From: Oenanthe sinensis
Taxonomy: Eukaryota; Streptophyta; Magnoliopsida; Apiales; Apiaceae
Reading direction: 5' to 3'
Assembly: GCA_028671895.1 (NCBI GenBank)
Contig: CM053799.1
Location: 46,377,455-46,441,454 of the forward strand
DNA: 64,000 bases
Every line of letters starts with the position of its first letter. Positions within the stretch are counted from its first letter, which is position 1. Position numbers and translations under genes: made by a program. The notes under the pieces were generated by a model, which saw nothing but the letters and a program-made list of their open reading frames with translations, did not search any database and had not been told where the DNA came from. Shown piece by piece: positions 49,216-60,663 of this stretch.

Positions 49216-50436
49216 AATCTAACAGTTTAGAAAAAAACATAACTTTTGATTTTTGGGTGAATCTTAGTTTGTTCATTAAATGCGCATAATCATATTGACA
49301 GTTACATATTGGAGCGGACTGTATCTAATTAATCCATGTTCGTGTTTTGTGAATTAAGATAAATGGTATGCTTATAGTGGAGGCTCTGTAGTTTGTAGCT
49401 AGCAACTGATCTCATTTCTACGGAGGAACAACTTTCAGTACATTATTAATTACTAATGAATTAAGTCATGCACAAGAGTGTGCCTAGACGATAAGCAAGG
49501 TGAATGAGATCAACATAACATGTAGAGCCTCTTTACTATGATCATGACAGTGTTGATTATAAGCATGAATTATTGATGTTAACGTGTGTTAGTACCAGCT
49601 AGCAACGATTTAATGTCTGTGTTTTTTGAAGTTTCATGCTTTGAACTTGTCTACTTATTTTTGTGTTGTGGTGTTCGCTCAATGAATTGTTCAATTTTAA
49701 CCATATAATCCTGTGACGAATCTTGCAGTTCTTGTTTTTCAATCTTGTGCGTGAATATAATGGGTCAGAGTCTCTAAATACTTCAAATCTATGTTAATTT
49801 TTCGGCCAGATATGTTGTCCGTTTAGAAGTCATTTTTATTTACGATTTGCCCTTTAAAGCCGACAAAAGTGTTTTATCCTTGTTACCTTACTAATTACAG
49901 TTTGAAAGTAAGAAAGAAAACAAACACTATGAAAACATACAAAATTCCAGAAGAAGGCCTTCTTCTGAGGAACTCACTCCTGCACACAAAATTCCACTAT
50001 ATATATCCAGCTATGTCACTCAACTGAATTGATTTTGAAAACATAATGCCATTTTTTCTGGCGACTTTCAATTCAATTCGCCACCTACGTGCCCCTTTAT
50101 CTCAACTGACTTTCCTGTTTGATGGTGTGTGGAGGATGAAATTAATTAAGTATAAGATTTTATAAAATATACAATGTCACAGATATTAAGTATATATAAA
50201 TATTTACAAATTTCTACAAAGTCTTTGTTTTAAAACAATGTGAGCTAGGTTGCCAGCTATCTACAAAAAGCAGATGTAATCTCTAAGACCTAACACAAGT
50301 ATATTGTTGTCAATTTCTAGGAAAACATCTCAAAACGAAATTTGCAAACACTTGCAAATAATACAGAAAAACAAAACAAAACACTATTAAGTTCAATGTA
50401 ATGGTCGATTATGTAATGGTTAATCGGTACTCTCAT

Positions 50437-52842
50437 TTAGAGTGTGATCAAAGTGTGGATATCGTAAGGGTATGCATCAGAGGGATTTTCTTTAATATAT
50501 GCTCTTTTGGCTCCGATTATATTTGTAGCTTCAGTGGGATGATATGCGTCCCAAAATAAGTACTCATTTCTATTCTGGCATGGAGTTTGTCCAGGAAGAC
50601 ATGTAATAAGACCATTGTGTTTCCCTAGACCGCAGCACCCGTCAGTTGTAACCTTAAACCCTGAAAGAACATACATATTTGTTTTTTTATGCACACGTGA
50701 TGCAATCAATGCATGTGTTTTATATACATATACTCTACGATAATTGAGAATTAGAAAATATTGAGAACTAATAGTTTTGCACATTTCGCTTTAATATTGT
50801 GGTTCTGCAAATTATATTCTGTAGAACCTTTGGTTCTCTACCTGTGTGACCCTGTCCCGGTAAACATATATAGTGTTTGTGTGTGTTTTCAGAATATATA
50901 CCGTAAGTAGAAGCCTTGTCCTTTAGCTCCTGGAACAGTCCAAAAGAATTGACATAAGTAAATTTTGCATCAGGATGCTCTCTGTTGAGATTATCAACAA
51001 GTATTTTAAGCTTGGTATTGAACATATCATTTGCATCATTGATATCTTTGACACAAGTACCATCTGGGCTGTGTTGTGCCAGTGAATTTGGGCTGCATCC
51101 AACCTGGCTTACTCCAGTCAGCGCAATCTTTCTTGCTCCCAGATTATATATGGTCTGTAGTCAATACAACAAAATATATACAGAAAGTTTCATTTAAATT
51201 AGACAATTACAAGCATTAATTAAAAAAAAGAGGGGAACCGATGGCTATATATATATACCATAAGATGTGTTGTATACTCTTTTACAAGCTCCTCAGCATA
51301 TTGCTGAGGAGTTAATAGCTTGCTGGTCGGATAAAGATAAGGGATAAAATAATTATTAAGGTAATCATTGCTGCCTAATCCAACTTGAAACAGGCATTTT
51401 CCGAGATAATCTGTTGTATTTTCTGGACCACCAAGTAAAAGTGCCATTTCATCTACTTTCTTCTTGAAATTGTCTACCTGCTCCTTCATTGTAATTCGAT
51501 CCCCCTGTAACAATTTTTAAAGTACAATTACAAGATTTTTATAATGAGTTGTTAATCTAATCTTCGATATATAAATAGATAATAATAAAAGCATGTATGA
51601 TAATGGAAAAATAGGAGAATAATGTACCAAATGTTGTGCAGTCTCTTCTCGAATTCCAGCAGCTGCGGAAGCAAAATTTAGTCCTTGAAGAATGGTTGCA
51701 CCAAATGCTTGTTCTGAAGGTGGAATGTAATGGTCGAACCCCAAAAGCTCAGCTTTAGGATTGGAAAAACAGAAGAAAAGAAAATGAGCCTTATTGCACA
51801 CACAAAAAAAAATGTGGAGGAGGGAAATAACGATTTTTCACACAAACTTGATAAAAATAACAATTCTAGGAAAAGATGGTTAAAAATAACGAATTGAATA
51901 CGTATTTGTGAAATGAGTATTCAAAATACATATGATACGCATGTATAAATTGAGTATGCATTTGTCGATTGGGTATCATATATGTGATACTCAACTCACA
52001 AATGCATATCTATAATTTTTATAAAAAAAATTTGAAATACGCTTTTGTGAGTTTTATGGGATTCCTAACTTGAGATACGCATTTGTGAGTTATATGGGAT
52101 ACCCAACTGACAAATGGGTATTTCATCTGGTAAAATCAGCCAATGCACCCAAAAATTGTTATTTTCGTTAGTTTTGTTTAAAAACTTTTTATTTTTAACA
52201 TTTTTTCAAAAAGGTAGTAGAAAAAGATATTAATAACTTACTCATGACATCGACAACGGTTTTACCGTTGCTAAACCTTCCGGTTGGTCCCGGAGGCTTG
52301 AAATCAATCCCATAAGGACTGTAATCAGACCTTGCCAAAGTTTGTAAAATGTTATTATTCCCGGCATCTATCAATGAGTCACCAAATATAAAATAACAAG
52401 GTACTTGAGGCGGACCAGTTTTATTCCCAGTTATGGGAATCAGAGTCGCAACAGTTTTGTTCCCATGCATAGGAACCCCAGTCCCCGGAGGCCCAGCAGT
52501 TTTATTCCCATTTATAGGCTGAGGGCCCCCATTATCAGGATTCTCAGGCGCCGGAGCAGAAGCTTTAGGCCCGTTTTCGGGAGCCTCGGCTATTTGGGGA
52601 GCCTCGGCTATTTGGGGAGCCTCAGCTTTGGATCCATTTTCGGGAGCCTCGGCTATTTCGGGAGACTCGGCAGTTTTTGAATCAATTTTTAACCCAGTAT
52701 CAGGAAGTTGAGATGTAGGAGGTTTTGACCCATCTTCAGGAGTCTTAGGCTCATCAGCTTTAACGCCATTATTATAATGATTCAACAATATCAGCATTAC
52801 ACATAGCACCAAATATTTCATTTTTTTCAACTCAGGTGCCAT
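50437..52842 (-). CDS. GDSL esterase/lipase, copy 2, intact (five exons)
   Basis: Minus-strand exons are 52842-52242, 51752-51628, 51504-51259, 51154-50902 and 50660-50437, joining to 483 codons (482 aa). The start is ATG at 52842; the longer open frame upstream has no ATG. A hydrophobic signal peptide (YLVLCVMLILL, cut near VKA) targets secretion. A ~110-residue linker rich in Glu/Ala/Pro/Asn (EAPQIA repeats and NGNKT sites) is followed by FGDSL (Ser ~156), the block III GSNDYLNNY and the DAYHPTEA Asp/His pair. Without the linker the size would match the usual ~360 residues. The family are extracellular acyl-hydrolases; no substrate can be given. It resembles AT4G18970 and AT1G29670. Intron 1 is 489 bases against 166 in copy 1 because of a palindromic insert. 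Confidence 0.93.
51830..52215. repeat. Palindromic insert in intron 1 of GDSL copy 2
   Basis: The insert is absent from the same intron of copy 1. It contains an imperfect palindrome centred near 51983 (GAGTATGCATTTGTCGATTG pairing with CAACTCACAAATGCATATC). Further copies of the phrase gcatttgtgagttatatggg follow at about 52040-52110. It is probably a small MITE or fold-back element; its exact ends were not resolved. Confidence 0.55.
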
Positions 52843-52848
52843 TTTCAC

Positions 52849-53584
52849 AAATTAATTACGAGACAAATAAAGATGAAAAGCTGAGAAAGATAGGTATATA
52901 GATAATACGTCTATGAGCACGTTGACATTGTTAGTAATCAATTATCAGGAACAAAATTAAACATGTACAGAAATATATGTAAACGGGTGTGTCTGAATTG
53001 CATCTATTTGCATGGTTGAGAAAGGTGCCGGAAACTGTGGAGGAAATAAGCATGGATGCATGGGACTATGGGAGTTGATCCTTAAAAAATGGTGCACCAG
53101 TTTATTTCACTGCTATATATAGATTTTACTGCAATGCTATTATCAACCTACTAAACTAGCTAGTACACAACATCTATATAATGTTTGAATATAAATTTGC
53201 CAGTCTCTAAATATGAATATCGAAAGAGTGTCAACTGTCAAGTGATACAATATTTTTTATTAATTATGAAAAAAGGTGTCGAAAATGATACGAGAGAAAA
53301 TAGAGATGCCACCATTAATTAGAGGTCTTCTATTGCAAATTGGGCAAGCGTAGAAGATATATAATATATCTTTCATTGAACTTTGAGAATAAGATAACAT
53401 GTAGAACTGTTTAAGTTCTTGATCTTTAAACCATTTGATTTATAATACATTTTCAATCCTCTTAAACAACATAGAAACTTATTAATTCAGTACAGACTCG
53501 AAAAGATACAAAATAGAATTACATCCATGATTAAGTATTTCATTGTACGAATGATCATGCATTTTTCAGCATTCTCATCAGACT
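52849..53584. other. Spacer between GDSL copies 2 and 3
   Basis: It contains the copy 2 promoter (minus strand; no TATA box was assigned with confidence) and the copy 3 3' region. No other gene or element was recognised. Confidence 0.5.
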
Positions 53585-56500
53585 TCAGAGTTGAGCTAAA
53601 CGACGGATATCGTAGGGGTACGCATCAGATGAAGACTCTGCTGCATATGATCTCCTCACTAAGATTACATTGGCAGCTTCAGTCGGATGAAATGCATCCC
53701 AAAAGACATACTCTTTCCTCTTCCTGCATGGATTTTGTAATGGAAGGCATGTAATTTGGCCATTGTTTCTCCCTACACCACAACATCCTGCATTTGTAAC
53801 TCTAAAGCCTGCAAACACATATACAATATATTTAGAATCCAATGATTTTAATATTTATTTAGACTTATTGTTCTGTTTTATACTTTAACTATGAGAACAT
53901 GTAATGGAGAATTGGAGATAGATGTACCAAAATTTGAAGGACGGGTGACCAAGTCCTGGAAATTCGCATAAGCATTGATGTATATAAATTTTGAGTCTGG
54001 TTGATTCCTGTTAAGGTCATCAACAAGAGACCTAAGGCTGTTGTTGAAAAGTTGATTTGCAGAATTGATTCTTTGTACACATGTTCTACCATCTGCACTT
54101 TGAGACAGAGCATTTGGGCTGCAACCAATTTGCCCGACTCCATTTAAGACAAATTTTCGTGCTCCATAATTGTTCAAGGCCTGAAGAAAATGAAACATAA
54201 ATTTCACTATATACTTCCTTCAAAGTAACTGTATAAAAATGAAGAAAGAAAATAAACTACTTGTATACCACTAGTTGTTGTCTATACTTGTAACACCCCC
54301 TTCCCAAAACGAGACGAGGGTTTACTTAACAAATCTAAAACCTGTATACAGAGTACTAAAATCTATCTTATAATAATTAAATAAGTCCAACAGATCTCTA
54401 AAATAATATTAAAACCTCCAAAATAATTTAAAATGATAAATACGAATAAATCCAAAATCTCCAATAATAAACAATGCCTAAATAATAGCTAGAAGTCCAA
54501 CTTCCTAATCAACTGTATTAAGGGTAGCTCTCCATCACACAGCCCGAGATCCCCCTAAGTACCTGCCAGAAGAAAGAATACGGCATGAGCCAAATGCCCA
54601 GTACGGATTGGAATACAATTTATAAACAAGAAGCAAGATATATAATTTGATAATAATAAATAAACTTTAATTTTTAAAAACAAGGCTGAAGCAAAGAGGG
54701 GGTAGGATATTTCATACCGATATCAAAACAGATACACACATCATAGGGTACCTAATGCGTGCAACAAACCGGACAACGTGTACGGCATATACAACGTCAC
54801 CGTCAAATATCAAATCACAAATCAAATCAGATTTGGTGCACCCACGTATCCTCAAACAAATATCAAAATGTGCAAAGTTCACCACCTGAGCTATCAGAAG
54901 GATACGTTGTGACTAATCACACTGCCACGGAAGTGTCATGCCACTGGTGCCGCAATGACATGGCTGTAGTACCCCTACAGCTGGTTAAATCGGTATACCC
55001 TATATCACTCTAAGGGTTCAAATAAAATAATTTTCACAATTTTAAAATCACCTGAACAAATATTTCAAATATTTTACGCAGATATGTAACATACATAATT
55101 TTCGAAAATCGCAGAGACAAATATTTAAATATTTCGAATCAGACTTTAAAATAACTTTCGGAGAATCAAAACAGATAAAAAGAATAATAACGGAAGGAAC
55201 AGATTTACGAACGGAATGAATTAAATATAATTAATCCTAAAAAGAGTAGCACTGATGAGAAAGGAGACGAAATCCGTACCTCGAAATAGCAATCTCAGAC
55301 ACTAACGAAAACTCGAACTAGCAATTTCAGACACTAACGAAAACTGCATAGACCCACAAAATTTCTGGTTCACGATCTATTCTTCTTGATCAAGACAATT
55401 CAATGCATCCAACGTACCAAATAGCGTCTCTGTATTTCTTTCTTACGCGGACTCCACTTTAAAGTTTAATAAAACTCACGGTTGTGTATACATGGGTCTT
55501 GTATATATACTGAATAAAATAATCCTTAACATCCAATCGAAAATATCATATCTCAAACGTCTAAAACGTCGAACTTCTTCATAACTCCAATTCTGTCCAG
55601 ATCTGTATTTTACCTTTTTGACCCTCTAAACGATGTTTCCTGGAAAAACTTAAAACACAACAATCGTAGAGAACGAAAAGATCTTTCTAAAAAGTCCAGA
55701 ATCAATGAATTCTGACTTACGATGAATTTATTACGAATTTTACAAGGCAGCTGATTTGTGTATGAATAATCCTACGAATTTTACAAACAAAGATGAAGAA
55801 AAAGAATAAGGATTTGTGTATCGAGACCTATATCTCTCTATTTTAAATCTCTCTCGATACACAAATCCTTATTCTTTTGCTTCAGCCTTGTTTTTAAAAA
55901 TTAAAGTTTATTTATTATTATCAAATTATATATCTTGCTTCTTGTTTATAAATTGTATTCCAATCCGTACTGGGCATTTGGCTCATGCCGTATTCTTTCT
56001 TCTGGCAGGTACTTAGGGGGATCTCGGGCTGTGTGATGGGGAGCTACCCTTAATACAGTTGATTAGGAAGTTGGACTTCTAGCTATTATTTAGGCATTAT
56101 TTATTATTGGAGATTTTGGATTTATTCGCATTTATCATTTTAAATTATTTTGGAGGTTTTAATATTATTTTAGAGATCTGTTGGACTTATTTAATTATTA
56201 TAAGGTAGATTTTAGTACTCTGTATACAGGTTTTAGATTTGTTAAGTAACCCCTCGTCTCGTTTTGGGAAGGGGGTGTTACAATACTGTTGGATAAGAAC
56301 ATCAGCATATTGATCAGGGGTATATCTCCGGCTAGTAGAATAAACGGCAGGCATGAAATAGTTGTTAAGGTAGTCATTGCTGCCTAATCCAACAGAGTAT
56401 ATGCACTTGCTGAGATAATTTGCTGCAGCAGTCTCATTTCCTAGCAAATTTACCACTTGGGATATTGTGTTCTTGTAATTATTAACCTGTCCGCTCATAC

Positions 56501-57159
56501 TAATCCGCTGGCCCTGTAACAGAAGAAAGAAACAGATGCTCTGATAGTATCATATTCGATATTCAATATATGCCTAATTCTGCCTTCTGATTGAGCATGC
56601 ATAATGATAGAATTATGAGAAAATGAACTTGTGCATACCAATTGCTGGCCAGTTTCGTCTCGAATGCCAGCAGCTGCAGAGGCATGATTTACTCCTTTGA
56701 GTATTGCTTGACCTCTTGCTTGTGTATAAGCAGGAATGTTACTCTCAAACCCTAATAGCTCAGCTGTAGTCACATCAATAGCCAGAAATTAGCATTAACA
56801 GATCAAAAATTTTAATAAATTATTCAAATATGTTCGAAATCTTGCATAAAAACATACAAAGTGAACGAAACATTAAACTGTAGAAACATGAGACAGATAG
56901 TGAACTTACAAACGACATCAACGGTCGTTTTACCTTGGAAAACCGTCCAGTCGGTCCTCGAGGAAAATCAATACCATAAGGCATGTAATTAGCTTTTGCC
57001 AAAGAAGTACGTTATTTGGTGGTCGTTGCCATTGTCCACCAAAGAATCACCAAAGACAAAGTAACAAGGAACTTGAGGCTGCGCTTTAGCCCCATTCTTG
57101 TACAAACATAACAAAAAAATGACACACAACTCGAACCATTTCATAAACTCAACACCCAT
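53585..57159 (-). pseudogene. GDSL esterase/lipase, copy 3, disrupted by insertion and frameshifts
   Basis: Minus-strand exons are 57159-56910, 56763-56639, 56513-56283 plus 54288-54269, 54180-53928 and 53808-53585. Exon sizes match copies 1 and 2 (125; 231+20-5=246; 253; 224), so the model is firm. The encoded start (MGVEFMKWFELCVIFLL) is a signal peptide, followed directly by QPQVPCYFVFGDSLVDNGN without the long linker. Two lesions break exon 1: an added base near 57012 (GACCACCAAATAACGTACTT) and a lost base near 56940 (TTTCCAAGGTAAAAC). They restore the frame between them but create a stop. A 1,994-base element splits exon 3. Catalytic blocks GSNDYLNNY and DAFHPTEA remain readable. The form without a linker may be ancestral. 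Confidence 0.9.
54289..56282. mobile_element. Element with ~400-base, near-identical inverted arms in GDSL copy 3 exon 3
   Basis: It begins TGTAACACCCCCTTCCC and ends GGGAAGGGGGTGTTACA, flanked by a perfect 5-base duplication ATACT (54284-54288 and 56283-56287). Removing one copy restores exon 3 to exactly 246 bases. The left arm (54289 to about 54690) and right arm (about 55880-56282) are inverted copies; I counted about five differences in ~400 bases, so the element looks young. A second hairpin (about 55799-55877, centred on ctctctattttaaat) joins the right arm. The interior has no transposase. TG...CA ends with a 5-base duplication suggest an LTR whose end was replaced by an inverted copy of its start. 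The long inverted arms alone would suggest a fold-back DNA transposon. Confidence 0.85.
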
Positions 57160-60131
57160 CCTACACAATCTTTTAGGGTACCAAATAAAATGAAAAGGTT
57201 ATCAGAGGTACGTACGAGGCCTATATATCTCTGAATACCTAGGAGTTTTGTTAGATAAGTAATGAAAGCTAAGGAAGATCTATACATGTATTTATACTGC
57301 ATATAATATATAAGAGTCCAATGATTTGCAGAAAGAGCCTGAAATGAGTGACATTTATGTAGCTAGTAGTCTACATCAAAGGTGGAACCAGGATTCTATA
57401 ATAGTCGAGCATAAAATATCTTATAATAAAAGTTTTCTTAATTATTTGAAAACAGCGGAAAAGATAATTTATACTGATTTTTAAGGATACCATTTGGCTT
57501 AAAATGGGAGGGGGGAAAAGATCACTGATTTTCAGAACTTAGTCCTGGGTTAACTATGTACATTTTAGTATCTCATCACTCCAAAGAAAAAAAATCTCAT
57601 CACAAACACATGAATTTGTAACATAGATATGAAATATGATCTTATGGTCCTGTTAGCACTTTATTCAACTCCAAGTCTTGAAAGCTTTGTACTTATTCCT
57701 CAATCAAAGAACATAAATGGTGGGTGGTGCCTGTTTTCATCGACAGGTGAAGTAGATGGCCGTACTAAAAAGATATTAGCATGCCTGTGGACACATACAA
57801 ATAACATAATCAAATGTGTTATGTTATTCGGTTTTAACCCTGTTTCTTGTACGTAATCCGTTGTTAATCTTAACTTTCATGGTAGGACAAAATAAAACAA
57901 AGAGATCGATTACTAATTTTACTACCCAAGTCAACAATGTAGATTAAGTTTGCCATATAGCTGTGAAGCTAAAGAAAAAATACTACTATCATGTAGGTTT
58001 TGCGGGCTGCCATTGACAAATAGGTCATATATGTGAGCAGCTCCAGCAATTGCTCCACTGTATATGTCACATATTAATAAACACCTACTTTGCTGCCTTT
58101 TTTCCACTTCATTATGAAGTCTCATTTGACTCGGGTGTTGGACCTATGTGTTTGAACAATAAATGCTCAAAATGACACAAATCGGTATAATGATCCCAAG
58201 TTCTAGGGCTCCCTCCAAAACACTAAACAATGTAGCGTTCTATGATTAAAACGTTATATCATATAGCGTTTTAGAGCTAACGCTACACCCTCTATCTTTT
58301 TCATCTCCACTACATACATATACACACCAAAACGCTACACGAAATAGCGTTGAACCTCCAAAAATATACACACCAAAACGCTACACGAAGTACCGTTGAA
58401 CCTCCAAAAATATACACAAAGTAGCGCTCTTCGTAAATTCTCGAAACATTATATGAATCATCGTTTTGGAATGATATTTTGGACCATTTATTTAACTTGT
58501 GCCATTTTAAAATTTTTGTTTCAAAATTGTGTCATCAAGGGTCTTTTTCCATTTGACTCCGATCCTTTTGCATGACATTTATACTTTGTCATTGTGAAGC
58601 TAATTATCATCAGTAAGAGTTATTCACCCAAAAAACTAACCGATTTTAATAGTGTTTGCAAAAAAATCATTTAAGATTATTTTTGGTGGATTAATCCAAT
58701 CAACTTGCATAATTTATGAAAAAAATAAAAAAATTTAATCATGATTAAGTTAAAATTTTATATTTATCATTTAACTTTCATATTATTAGCAAAAAAGATT
58801 TTCAAATTTTTTTTAACGGAATAATACAACTACATTTTATAAATTATTAAGAATAATTTAACCATGATTATATTAAAATATAATATTTATAAATATTTAT
58901 AGTATTACAGAAATCATATGTAGTTTGTATTATATATTTTAAAAATAATCATACCTCTAATTCAAAACTCCATGTTTTGCTCATTGTGCTATGTACGCTT
59001 CAACAACTTATTTTATAACCTAGCTACAAGCTAAGATTTGTTGGAAAATTTGACTAAATTTGCTATAAAATACTTGATAATATGCATTTTTTTCCCATCA
59101 CCGGTTGCTCATTTTCGATGAATGAAACTCGTCAACTTTGACTGATGTGCATTATTTTTCGACAACAATAACAATCATTTTTCTCTTAGAATTCATTTAA
59201 GTTTCCGAAGCAGATCCTATAAAATATATTATAGATATATCAAATTTAAGTACGGTAGAATTTTTATGTTCAAATCTAATAAGATAGTATAATGTTAATT
59301 TATAAAACCCGAAAACACCTGCTTTAAACACTATGCTCTAATAAGATAGTATAATGAGTTTCGGGCCTTTCAGCCCAATTTACAAAACTAGATGTATGTG
59401 AATTGTTTATAAAATATAATAAAATTAAACTTACTCTTTTTTATATATCTATCTCACATTAAAAACATTACTGTATAATAGATTGAATGAATTTCCTAAA
59501 AATTCTATATATTATCTTAAATAAATAAATTTGTAAGAAATAAAAAAGATTAAGGGTAGCAAATACTCTTACTAGCAAGTCCTAATAATGTCTGTCAAAT
59601 AAAATACTCACAAATAAATATACATGCATGCAAATATGCAATGCCTGCATGGCAAATTGGCAACAAAGTTCCTGTAAATATATTTATTTTCTCACTTTAG
59701 GCATTTCATTATCGTAGTAAATTCGATAAATTTGATTTTTAAACTCATTAAATTATTAAATCTAAATAACATTGCACAAAATCAACTTAAAATCATATAT
59801 TTAAATTTTTCTCCAAAATCTCATATATACGTTAATACCAATAATCATACCTCTAATTTCCGTACAGCGTAATTATTTAATGTTAAGATTAGGACAAAAT
59901 CCAGTCTCCAAAATCTCATATGTTATGGAGTAATACAAAGAATCATAACTCTAAATATAACAAGAGTTCATATTAATTCAAACATTCAATTCGATCCGTT
60001 GCTTTCATAGTTTTAGCATTTATACTATCTGCATTATTTTTCATTGTCTTTTTATGATAAGAGATCTCATGCAGAAACGGAGGCGGGGTTCAGGGCCCTC
60101 CCAGCATTTTGATAATTTTTACTCGTATATA
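57160..60131. other. Long intergenic region, AT-rich, with a short minisatellite
   Basis: No gene was recognised in about 3 kb. A 46-base unit is repeated about twice at 58329-58419 (phrase tgaacctccaaaaatatac). A shorter related motif, AACGCTAT/ATAGCGTT, lies around it and is self-complementary (58240-58440). The remainder is A/T-rich with short chance frames. Confidence 0.55.
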
Positions 60132-60376
60132 CTCCCTCCGTCCCTCCCAATTGTTTACGTTTCGGATAAAAGGTCCGACACGCATTTTAAGGTATATATA
60201 AAGTATAGTTCCATAACTTATTTTTCAAAAAAAAATTCTGAATAAAAATTTTATTTATATGCATATAAATTTAATTTTTAAAATTTATATGCATATAAAG
60301 TATACTTTATATGCACCTTAAAATGTGTGTTGGACCTTCTCTCTGAAACGTAAACAATTGGGTGAGACGGAGATAG
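60132..60376. mobile_element. Stowaway-type MITE
   Basis: Ends read CTCCCTCCGTCCC and, inverted, CTATCTCCGTCTC, the standard Stowaway/Mariner MITE termini. They are flanked by TA on both sides (60130-60131 and 60377-60378). The two halves are complementary over most of the 245 bases (caattgtttacgtttc against gaaacgtaaacaattg; aaggtatatataaagtata against tatactttatatgcacctt). Confidence 0.92.
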
Positions 60377-60663
60377 TATATGTTACGTTGGTTTGCTTTT
60401 TATGTATATAATTTAGAAGTTTTATTTTTAAAAATAAGTATGTGAATGTGTATTTTTCTGAAAATAAATACCTATTTTTTTAAAAATAAAATAAAATTTA
60501 GCCTTATATTTCTAAAACAAATACTTATTTTTTTACAAAAGTATCTAAATACATATATTTTCTAGAAATAACTAATTTATTTTTTATTTTAAACAATATC
60601 AAACGGGACAAATGTTTAGTTTATTTATTGTATTTCTAATTCAACAATCTCTTCTAATCAAGG

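Larger units (their letters stand above)
41885..49900 (+). pseudogene. Second copy of the AGAMOUS 3' half, broken by insertions
   Basis: Homology to AGAMOUS begins inside intron 3 (41885 matches about 36210). It includes exon 4 (about 42058-42116, acceptor damaged) and exon 5 (from 42248, with ~32 bases deleted and a hAT element inserted; it resumes 43754-43778). Exon 6 (47230-47271, only 42 bases, then GTAAGT), exon 7 (47444 to about 47630) and the 3' region to about 49900 follow. The MADS domain, I region and start are absent, so it cannot encode a DNA-binding factor. Exon 7 still gives an ORF of 107 residues whose last third is foreign. The copy was created by tandem duplication together with the GDSL gene to its right. 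Confidence 0.9.

Noticed and set aside
52405..52680. Plus-strand Arg/Ser-rich frame opposite GDSL copy 2 exon 1
   Set aside because: It is antisense shadow of the repetitive linker, with no family character.
54759..55013. 84-codon frame inside the inverted-arm element
   Set aside because: No transposase or retroelement motif; too short and isolated to call coding.
57931..58125. Minus-strand 64-codon frame upstream of GDSL copy 3
   Set aside because: No family character and no splice context; treated as chance.
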